Positions 1 to 5,179 of a stretch of 5,437 nt of DNA are shown one piece after another (positions within the stretch are counted from its first letter, which is position 1; every line of letters starts with the position of its first letter). The translations under genes and the position numbers were made by a program. Under the pieces are notes generated by a model. It was not told where the DNA came from. It did not search any database and was given only the letters and a program-made list of their open reading frames with translations. Source of the stretch: Candidatus Omnitrophota bacterium (lineage in GTDB: Bacteria; Omnitrophota; Gorgyraeia; 2-02-FULL-51-18; JAGOUK01); contig JAGVCY010000077.1 in NCBI GenBank assembly GCA_020058965.1, positions 1-5,437 on the forward strand, given 5' to 3'.

Positions 1-3000
1 CGTTGTGGCAGCTGCCATCCGCGCGCCGGACGGGGTTAGGGTTGGTAACTTCAGACCGAGCGGCTTGTAAACGTGCTTCCTAAGATATTCAATCGCATCT
101 GGGTTATTTTGTATTAGGCTTTCTTGAAATGCCCGCACCAGATCGACCGTCTCTTTCCTTATGTATTTGAAATACTCCGTTTCCGTATCGCGCTCACCCA
201 CCTCGCCGGTCAATGGCTCATTCGGGTCGTAATTCCATTCTGGGCTTGAGGCCAAGGAAAAGAACCAAGTAAAAAACTCATCTTCTGCGATTCGTTCAAA
301 ATCCGGCAAAACGCCCGAAATCGATACGTTGCCACGAGCATCCACACTTCTCTCACCTAGTGTCCCGCGATACTTGCTTTGGAAGTACACAATAAGGTTA
401 TCAAATTCCTTTTTTGACGCTACTGTAAGCGTTGCTCTAAAGCCCTTTACCCAGTCGTCCAGAATCCTCGAGCGCGCCCCCAAGTGATCTTCACCCCTTA
501 TTTTATTATTACCCGAGTACTGATCAATTAATCGATGAATCCCTTCGTGCACAATTACTTCAGGATGTATAAATTTTGAGTAAAAATAAATCCTGCCCTC
601 GCTTCCGGGTTTGGAAGGATCGGGTGGCAAATAATAAGCGATGGTGCCTTTCTGTACTCCGAAATCCTGATTCTTGGGTATGCGTGTCCATAATGCTAAG
701 TCGTTAACGATATGAACTTCCACATCGGACAAGGACTTGCCCAGGGTCTCAAAAGTACCTTCCAACCCCGGGCGACTATACTGCTTAAGTAGCTCCGACA
801 GATTGACAACCCGATCAGAATCTCCAGAATCGCCGGCTGGTACGGCGAGGGTCTCGGGTCGACTCATTTCGGCAAATAAAGCGATCAGCCATGCTAGAAA
901 GCCTCGCCTATTCATCTCTCCTGGCGCCGCCGTCCCCTTCGCCATCCGCGCGGCGGCTTGCTGATTTCTAGCGCGTTCTTCGGCTATACCAGGAGTCGGG
1001 GGCGTCGGATCATCCAAAATAAATAGCACGCCGTAGTCATCGCCGTAGTTAGGATCGGCTGTTCTTTTATTAATTTCCGCTAATTGCAACGTTTTATCGA
1101 CGGGCATGCCAAAACCGGCCGCGTAAACATTAAGCGTATTTTGATCTAATTTGACGAATCCATGCTCGATTAGCGGTGCGAATACTCGGTTATCCGGATC
1201 GGCTGCGCGCATGAGCTTCGCTTTTGGAAGAGCTCTCCAGTCATTATCATCATAAAATTGACCCACCGTGCTGTCGATCAGATATTTTTGGTCGCCAAAT
1301 ACGACGACCGTAAAGGCATGGTGAATTTGGTCGTCGAACAATTTGGCGGTGTGATGAGTGAATACCTGAATATGCGTTGGCGAAAATGAATTCAAACGGC
1401 GCTTAATATCAAACGCCAAACTGTCGCAAAATCCACCGCATTCATCATTCCTCAAGTCTGCGGGGGGCTCCATCATCGATTCGCCGTCTAGTGCGAGTTT
1501 TTTTGACGGTCGGACTCGATTCACGATCGCGACCCTACCTTCATGAATGACTTGCCTCAAAACCGCTTCAAATTCACCTTCGGTTAAAGATTCATTTTTC
1601 TGCAATTTTTCAAATATTTTATATATGGCTTCGACACTCGGCTTTTGGGTCAACCTCGCACCTTTTGTTGGTTCCGCCATCTGCGAGTCGGATGGGGTAG
1701 TCGAACTATTGGGGATTGCGGGCTCGGCTGTGGACATCCGAGCGGCGGCTTTATGGATATCGTTGATTGCTGAAGATCCAAGTCGGGCGCCGACAAATTC
1801 CGCGAGCGGGCCGGATAAGCGGGAGGCGGCCAATCTGGGCAGACCGGCGGCGGCGCGGATGCCGCGGGGGATTTTGGTGGAGGCGACGTTTTCAGCGCGG
1901 TTGATGCCGGTTTGGGTCGGGTCAAGGGGCTTGGTTTCGCCGTACTTTTTGGCTTGGGCGGCAAGATGCTTTTCCTGGGCTTTGAGCTGGGAAAGAAGGG
2001 TTTCTTCGTACTTGGCTTGGTCGGTTTTGTCGGTCACGAGGGGTGTGAGGACGATGTACGACGTGCCTTCGGCGCGGAGGAGTTCGGTCAGGTGGTCGGT
2101 GTGGTAACCGCCGGCGATGAGTAGGGCGGCGTCCGTGTTTTCTTCGGCCATGATCTTGTGGGCGTTCTCGACAAAGGCCTCGTCGCGTTGGCCGACCAGT
2201 TTATAAAACTTGCCGAAGTCGGCGCGCGCGTCTTCCAGATAGGGCTTGGTGGGGATCATGCTCTCAAAAAATCCGAGGTCCGCGAGCTTGCGGTTCATGA
2301 AACCCAGCCAGGATTCGGTCGCGAAGTCATTTTCGTTAAACTCGAACATCTTGAAGTCGTGCGAGGACATTTGGAGCTTGTAGGCGTTGCCGAGCAGGCC
2401 CAGGAAGCGGTCGATCGCGCGGACCTTGCGGGCGTCGTCGTCGGGCAGGATTTTTTCGAAGACGCGGTCTTCTAGAAGCTCTTCTTCGGCCATGAGCGCG
2501 TCCATCTTGAGGTCGAGGAATTTTTCCAAGTAGTCGGCGTATTCGGTCAGGGCCGGAAAAGCGGCGCGTTCTTCGTCGGAGGAGGAAGATTGGGAAGTGG
2601 ACATGCCCTTATCCAGGATCTGGCGGATCAGACGGTATTGAGAAACTTGCGAGGTCCGCAGGCGGCGGGAGGCCTCGGCGAAGCTTTTGGCTTCCGAAGG
2701 GCTCACGCGGCTCAGAACGGAGGCCTGTTCGCGGTTGGCGCGCTCGAAGTCGATGGACTTTTCTTTTGCAAAAAGCTCCTTCATCCGCGCCATCTGCGGA
2801 TAGTCCGCCAGGGTCATCCCCGCGGCTTCGCACAGCGCGAACAAACCTTCCGTCTGTTCCTTGAAGTCCCCTCCCAGATCGGGATCGGATCCGGCTTTTT
2901 TCCTCTCGTAGTCCAGCAGCGTCCGCGGGTACATCCGAACCTTGAGCCGATCGATCGAAACCTTCGCCTGGTACAGGTAATGCAGAATGTCCTTGCGGCG

Positions 3001-3558
3001 ATCCACCAGCGAGGCGTACGCGCGGACGGCTTCGTTGTAAAGGTCCTGATACTCGACGCCGCGGATCTTCATGGGCTGTTCGGTCGTCAGGTTCAGATAC
3101 TCTTCGCCGGAGATGATCCCCTCGTACAGGAAGCGGCGGGCGATGATCTTCCATTCTCTTAAGGGCGCGAGCTTGCGGATCGGATCGAGCGTCACATCGC
3201 GGTCGGCGCCTTCGACCAGGACCGTCTTGATCCCGTACTTGGTGAGAAAGTGTTCGACCGCCTTCGCCAGACTCTGCTGACCACTGAGATTGGCATGCGC
3301 GTCCTGGATGTGGATGATGAGCTTGCCGTTCGTTCCCGGGTGGATCTCCTGGATCGTGACGGCGTCAAAAGGAATGTCGAGTTGTCCTGGATTGGCGATC
3401 AGCCCCTGGATGTTGATCGCTGGCGAAACAACAGGAATCGTCGACGCCTGAGAAGACGGCAATCCGCCGGGAGCTGCCCACACGATCTCCTGGCATAAAA
3501 ACACGGCGGCCATGATCGTCGAGATCGACCTCAAATGGTGGTTGTGTCGTTTCTTCAT
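1..3558 (-). CDS. Large secreted multi-module protein, 3' end beyond window (at least 1186 aa)
   Basis: One open frame without a stop runs from ATG at 3558 to the left edge, so the C-terminus is missing. An in-frame TAG two codons upstream (3562-3564) rules out a longer N-terminus. Seen in order: signal peptide (1-28); a domain at about 66-509 with H88, E116 and G483-G-Y-H486, resembling the TraB/TIKI and EreA/ChaN superfamily; a Lys/Ala/Arg-rich linker ending in AAARM (604-608); a module with C711, H747 and D762 in transglutaminase/papain-like spacing; AAARM again (868-872); a Tat-signal-like stretch from M882; a module with HEGIH (1004-1008); and SGARM (1177-1181). The enzymatic calls are inferences from motifs and not established. 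The protein is probably exported, and no transmembrane segment is evident beyond the signal peptide and the short 888-896 stretch. The gene appears to have its own promoter. Codon use turns AT-richer after about residue 608. It could be a polyprotein, a giant surface or secreted effector, or a fusion of former neighbours. I am sure of the frame and much less sure of function. Confidence 0.9.
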   Translation of the reverse strand, partial: MKKRHNHHLRSISTIMAAVFLCQEIVWAAPGGLPSSQASTIPVVSPAINIQGLIANPGQLDIPFDAVTIQEIHPGTNGKLIIHIQDAHANLSGQQSLAKAVEHFLTKYGIKTVLVEGADRDVTLDPIRKLAPLREWKIIARRFLYEGIISGEEYLNLTTEQPMKIRGVEYQDLYNEAVRAYASLVDRRKDILHYLYQAKVSIDRLKVRMYPRTLLDYERKKAGSDPDLGGDFKEQTEGLFALCEAAGMTLADYPQMARMKELFAKEKSIDFERANREQASVLSRVSPSEAKSFAEASRRLRTSQVSQYRLIRQILDKGMSTSQSSSSDEERAAFPALTEYADYLEKFLDLKMDALMAEEELLEDRVFEKILPDDDARKVRAIDRFLGLLGNAYKLQMSSHDFKMFEFNENDFATESWLGFMNRKLADLGFFESMIPTKPYLEDARADFGKFYKLVGQRDEAFVENAHKIMAEENTDAALLIAGGYHTDHLTELLRAEGTSYIVLTPLVTDKTDQAKYEETLLSQLKAQEKHLAAQAKKYGETKPLDPTQTGINRAENVASTKIPRGIRAAAGLPRLAASRLSGPLAEFVGARLGSSAINDIHKAAARMSTAEPAIPNSSTTPSDSQMAEPTKGARLTQKPSVEAIYKIFEKLQKNESLTEGEFEAVLRQVIHEGRVAIVNRVRPSKKLALDGESMMEPPADLRNDECGGFCDSLAFDIKRRLNSFSPTHIQVFTHHTAKLFDDQIHHAFTVVVFGDQKYLIDSTVGQFYDDNDWRALPKAKLMRAADPDNRVFAPLIEHGFVKLDQNTLNVYAAGFGMPVDKTLQLAEINKRTADPNYGDDYGVLFILDDPTPPTPGIAEERARNQQAAARMAKGTAAPGEMNRRGFLAWLIALFAEMSRPETLAVPAGDSGDSDRVVNLSELLKQYSRPGLEGTFETLGKSLSDVEVHIVNDLALWTRIPKNQDFGVQKGTIAYYLPPDPSKPGSEGRIYFYSKFIHPEVIVHEGIHRLIDQYSGNNKIRGEDHLGARSRILDDWVKGFRATLTVASKKEFDNLIVYFQSKYRGTLGERSVDARGNVSISGVLPDFERIAEDEFFTWFFSLASSPEWNYDPNEPLTGEVGERDTETEYFKYIRKETVDLVRAFQESLIQNNPDAIEYLRKHVYKPLGLKLPTLTPSGARMAAATT
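16..27 (-). repeat. Inter-module GARM motif, copy 3 (residues 1178-1181)
   Basis: After 'LKLPTLTPS' the frame reads GARM and then AAATT up to the window edge. The codons GGC GCG CGG ATG share CGG ATG with copies 1 and 2, and GCG CGG ATG GC with copy 2. Its place just after module 3 suggests that a further module follows beyond the window. Confidence 0.5.
28..942 (-). other. Module 3: HEGIH zinc-metallopeptidase-like module (residues 873-1177)
   Basis: The stretch 'PEVIVHEGIHRLIDQYSGNN' contains HExxH (H1004, E1005, H1008), preceded by a hydrophobic strand as in zincin metallopeptidases. A candidate third ligand is a Glu in 'RIAEDEFFTWFFSLA' (E1092 or E1094), which resembles the Glu helix of gluzincins but lies some 85 residues downstream, further than in many families. 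I do not recognise a specific family. HExxH alone occurs by chance, but the Val-Ile-Val-HEGIH-Arg context is typical. The module ends before 'LTPSGARM'. Confidence 0.5.
844..915 (-). other. Internal Tat-signal-like segment (residues about 882-905)
   Basis: Ten residues after AAARM copy 2 comes 'MNRRGFLAWLIALFAEMSRP', followed by ETLAVPA. The twin Arg, Phe-Leu and hydrophobic run match the twin-arginine signal consensus (S/T-R-R-x-F-L-K) except at its ends. It is in frame inside the large protein rather than at an N-terminus. It could be the fossil start of a formerly separate exported protein, an internal start site, or chance. The preceding GGAGAG touches the ATG too closely to be a good ribosome binding site. 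Confidence 0.4.
943..957 (-). repeat. Inter-module AAARM motif, copy 2 (residues 868-872)
   Basis: It lies between the Cys-His-Asp module and the HEGIH module, after 'AEERARNQQ' and before 'AKGTAAPGE'. The codons are GCC GCC GCG CGG ATG. The plus-strand 12-mer gccatccgcgcg here (941-952) is identical at 14-25, where copy 3 lies. Confidence 0.6.
958..1734 (-). other. Module 2: Cys-His-Asp (transglutaminase/papain-like) module (residues 609-867)
   Basis: After a disordered Ser/Thr/Pro linker and a helical segment (about 641-672), the module has 'NDECGGFCDSLAFDI' (C707 and C711), 'QIHHAFTVVVFGDQKYLID' (H747 before A748; D762), then STVGQF. The Gly-x-Cys, His-Ala and Asp-Ser-Thr context matches the catalytic triad layout of transglutaminase-like and related papain-fold enzymes, with 36 residues from C711 to H747 and 15 from H747 to D762. 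C711 fits the nucleophile position better than C707. Possible roles are protein crosslinking, deamidation or proteolysis, and sequence alone does not choose between them. Codon use here is more AT-rich than in module 1. Confidence 0.5.
1735..1749 (-). repeat. Inter-module AAARM motif, copy 1 (residues 604-608)
   Basis: The motif closes an Ala/Arg-rich linker after module 1 and is followed by a Ser/Thr/Pro-rich stretch (STAEPAIPNSSTTPSDS). The codons are GCC GCC GCT CGG ATG. The same Ala-Arg-Met motif recurs at 943-957 and 16-27, each time between dissimilar modules. Confidence 0.6.
2029..3396 (-). other. Module 1: TraB/TIKI or EreA/ChaN-like domain (residues about 55-510)
   Basis: The first beta-strand motif is 'IIHIQDAHANLSGQQSLAKA' with H88. 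It is followed by 'TVLVEGADRD' with E116. Much later comes 'LLIAGGYHTDHLTELL' with GxxH (G483, H486) and a strand 'SYIVLTP'. This order of His, Glu after a strand, and a C-terminal GxxH is the pattern of the TraB/PrgY/TIKI and erythromycin-esterase/ChaN-type superfamily, which includes metal-dependent proteases, esterases and haem-binding proteins. About 360 mostly helical, charged residues separate the two halves. That is much more than in compact family members. Substrate and activity cannot be told from sequence. Confidence 0.5.
3475..3558 (-). other. Signal peptide of the large protein (residues 1-28)
   Basis: A basic start (MKKRHNHHLR) is followed by a hydrophobic stretch (ISTIMAAVFLCQEIVWA) and then APGG. 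V26-W-A28 before A29 fits the -3/-1 rule for signal peptidase I. This predicts Sec-dependent export. The h-region is interrupted by Gln-Glu (23-24), which makes it less than ideal. C22 is not in a convincing lipobox because Q23 follows it, so a lipoprotein is unlikely. Confidence 0.75.
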
Positions 3559-3567
3559 AGTCTAATT

Positions 3568-3577
3568 ACTTATAAGT
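3568..3577. promoter_or_regulatory. Palindrome ACTTATAAGT in the leader of the large gene
   Basis: This perfect 10-bp palindrome starts 10 bp before the start codon and lies within a slightly longer imperfect one (3565-3580). It falls where a ribosome binding site would be expected, and no Shine-Dalgarno sequence is visible there. It could be an operator or a small RNA structure. In such AT-rich sequence it could also be chance. Confidence 0.2.
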
Positions 3578-3604
3578 GATGTATGAACATATTTATTCAC
3601 CTTT

Positions 3605-3633
3605 AACATATCTTAATTAAAGCTTACTGTTAA
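3605..3633 (-). promoter_or_regulatory. Putative sigma70-type promoter of the large gene
   Basis: On the minus strand TTAACA (3628-3633, five of six matches to TTGACA) is followed after exactly 17 bp by TATGTT (3605-3610, four of six to TATAAT). This predicts a start near 3598 and a leader of about 40 nt before the ATG at 3558. The setting is the AT-rich gap after the preceding operon. The assignment is by consensus only. Confidence 0.4.
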
Positions 3634-3683
3634 TAGTCATTTTTTCAAGGTTTGGGAGGAAAATTTATCGGGCGGGGTGAGTT

Positions 3684-3710
3684 AAAAACTTCGGCGCTTT
3701 GCGCATCAAG
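3684..3710 (-). terminator. Possible Rho-independent terminator after maf
   Basis: About 21 nt past the maf stop, the minus strand reads CTTGATGCGCAAAGCGCCGAAG and then TTTTT. GCGC-AAA-GCGC forms the core stem, and CTT/AAG forms an outer stem across a small internal loop. The T-run directly after the hairpin and its place between maf and the next promoter favour a terminator. The core stem is short. Confidence 0.35.
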
Positions 3711-3731
3711 ATGACGCTTAAAATGTCTAAT

Positions 3732-4295
3732 CTACCCCTTGCGAAGAGCTGAAAGTTCCTTTGTAAGGCGTTCCATGGGCAGGCCGATCACATTGGTTTC
3801 GGAGCCGCTGACTTTCGACACCAGCTCCCGGCCTTTTTCCTGATAGCCATAGGCACCGGCTTTGTCGGCGTACTCGCCGGTGTCGAGATAGACCGTGATC
3901 TGCGCGGCGGTGAGTTTTTTAAAGGTGACGCGGGATTTGACCACAAAGGTTCGGTAACGGGCGGTTGCCAGATCCTTGAGAGCGACGGCGGTGATCACGG
4001 TGTGGGTTCGACCTGAAAACGCTTTTAACATTTTGGCTGCGTCCGCGCGATCCCTGGGCTTTATCACCGGTCGGCCCTTAAAATCGATCAGCGTATCGGC
4101 ACTGAGAACCATGCCGGTCTTAGCGGGCACGCGGGCGCAGGAGCATTTGAGCAGAGCGTTCCAGACGGCGTTGTCCTCGGGCGAAAGTCCCTCGTGCATC
4201 ACTTCGTCGTGGGCGGAGCTTACCACCTTGAACCGAAGACCTGCTTTTTTTAATAAAAATTTTCTTCGAGGCGATCGTGACGCCAAATAAATCAT
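3732..4295 (-). CDS. maf: Maf family nucleotide pyrophosphatase (dTTP/UTP type)
   Basis: This complete 187-aa protein has the usual length for Maf proteins. These cytoplasmic house-cleaning enzymes hydrolyse non-canonical or excess nucleoside triphosphates to the monophosphate and pyrophosphate. Family motifs are present in order: 'LASRSPRR' (4-11, substrate phosphate binding), 'LSADTLI' with D67 as the likely catalytic acid, 'VIKPRD' with K79, 'MLKAFSGRTHTVITAV' (89-104), 'DTGEYADKAGAYGYQ' (138-152) and 'SGSETNVIGLP' (163-173). The DKAGAYG motif points to the dTTP/UTP pyrophosphatase branch (YhdE-like) rather than the YceF m7GTP branch. Tyr151 replaces the usual Ile of the GIQ motif. The ATG starts 13 bp after the stop of the upstream gene, with a GAGGG overlapping that stop, so the two are very likely co-transcribed. 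Confidence 0.92.
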   Translation of the reverse strand: MIYLASRSPRRKFLLKKAGLRFKVVSSAHDEVMHEGLSPEDNAVWNALLKCSCARVPAKTGMVLSADTLIDFKGRPVIKPRDRADAAKMLKAFSGRTHTVITAVALKDLATARYRTFVVKSRVTFKKLTAAQITVYLDTGEYADKAGAYGYQEKGRELVSKVSGSETNVIGLPMERLTKELSALRKG

Positions 4296-4305
4296 CCCCT
4301 GTATT

Positions 4306-4310
4306 CCCTC
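4306..4310 (-). promoter_or_regulatory. Ribosome binding site of maf (GAGGG)
   Basis: GAGGG on the minus strand overlaps the TGA stop (4309-4311) of the upstream dehydrogenase gene and lies 10 nt before the maf ATG. The overlap suggests translational coupling. A second purine block, AGGGG, abuts the ATG directly and is too close to serve. Confidence 0.5.
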
Positions 4311-5157
4311 ACTTTAAAATTGCTTCATACCCTTCGCGATAACTCGGGTAGACAGGCACCCAGCCCAGCATTTTGAGCTTTTGATTGGAACATCGCTTGG
4401 AATCCTTTTTTTCGGCATCGGACGCGGCAGCCGGCGGCATCGGCGGGATCTCGCGGCAAAGTTTTGGGAGCAGCCAGGAATAAAATTCTTTTTGCGTGGC
4501 GGGCATGTCATCCGACGCGAGATAGATATGACCCGGTTGGCCTTTTTTGATCACCTGCCGAATGCCGCTGACCGCATCCTCCCGATAAATCCGATTGGTC
4601 CAGGCCTCACTCATCGGCGGAATGAATCGTCCCGACCGCATCGCGTCGATCCGGTTCCGACCCGGCCCATAAATCCCCGAAAGCCGCACCACCATGCCGC
4701 TGATCGGAGCGGCCAGCACCGCTTGTTCGGTTTGCCAAAGCACGCGGCTATTTTCCGTGAGAGCTGCGGGTTGAATGAGCGAATCGGCCTCCACCCACCC
4801 CCCGTCCCGCGGTCCATATACAGCAGTACTGGAAACAAATACGATTCGGATTCCGTGCTGATTTTTTAGCGCGTTCAGAAGCAGAGATGTTCCACGAAGG
4901 TAGGTCGATGTGTAATCTTCGGTATGCGACTCGGAGCGGGAAGGAGCTTGGCAGGCCACGACCGCATCGGCAGCGGGCAGGGTTTTGAGAGATGCCGCAT
5001 CGCCTATATCTGCTCGCAGGGGCTCCAAACCGGCCGCGCGCACGCGGTCCAGTGAGGCATCACTTCGGCAAATACCCCAAACGCGATGTCCGTCCGCTGC
5101 TAACGCGGTTCCAAGTGCGCAACCCAAGTAACCGCACCCGGCGATGAGAATATTCAT
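4309..5157 (-). CDS. Atypical SDR family NAD(P)-dependent epimerase/dehydratase-like protein (YeeZ type)
   Basis: This complete 282-aa protein starts with a Rossmann fold, 'MNILIAGCGYLG' (GxGxxG at G7, G9, G12), and has Arg31 after the second strand ('GICRSD'), which suggests NADP(H). Further marks are 'VFVSSTAVYGPRDGGWVEAD' (106-125), 'VVRLSGIYGPGRNR' (156-169), 'NRIYREDAVSGI' (188-199) and a C-terminal 'SNQKLKMLGW ... YPSYREGYEAIL' as in YeeZ relatives. The catalytic Tyr-x-x-x-Lys of classical SDRs is not where expected: the helix reads 'ENSRVLWQTEQAVL' (135-148). This is normal for the atypical SDR branch, whose substrates are mostly unknown. The start is 22 bp after the STAS gene stop, with only a weak ribosome binding site. 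The gene is probably in the same transcription unit as maf. Fold is certain, reaction unknown. Confidence 0.88.
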   Translation of the reverse strand: MNILIAGCGYLGCALGTALAADGHRVWGICRSDASLDRVRAAGLEPLRADIGDAASLKTLPAADAVVACQAPSRSESHTEDYTSTYLRGTSLLLNALKNQHGIRIVFVSSTAVYGPRDGGWVEADSLIQPAALTENSRVLWQTEQAVLAAPISGMVVRLSGIYGPGRNRIDAMRSGRFIPPMSEAWTNRIYREDAVSGIRQVIKKGQPGHIYLASDDMPATQKEFYSWLLPKLCREIPPMPPAAASDAEKKDSKRCSNQKLKMLGWVPVYPSYREGYEAILK

Positions 5158-5179
5158 ATGCTGGCGGCGCTTCGTGCCG

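Noticed and set aside
1..915. Module 3 as a separate gene starting at the ATG at 915
   Set aside because: The frame is continuous with the upstream modules with no stop between, and GGAGAG abuts the ATG too closely. I kept it only as an alternative explanation for the Tat-like segment.
2609..3154. A 181-codon minus-strand frame inside the large gene
   Set aside because: It is a different frame of the same strand. Its Arg/Pro-rich composition is typical of a shadow, while the main frame gives a coherent signal peptide and motifs.
1547..3498. Several plus-strand open frames (1547-2107, 2158-2475, 2590-3162, 3250-3498)
   Set aside because: All lie antisense to the large gene, have no recognisable motifs or ribosome binding sites, and arise from the GC-biased wobble positions of the true frame.
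3537..3558. His-rich N-terminus (RHNHH) as a metal-binding site
   Set aside because: It lies in the n-region of the predicted signal peptide and would be removed on export.
3620..3648. Alternative promoter with TTGAAA (3643-3648)
   Set aside because: At 17 bp the matching -10 would be AAGCTT, a poor match. TTAACA-17-TATGTT is better.
4381..4869. A 162-codon plus-strand frame
   Set aside because: It is antisense to the SDR gene, rich in Arg, His and Pro, and has no family resemblance.
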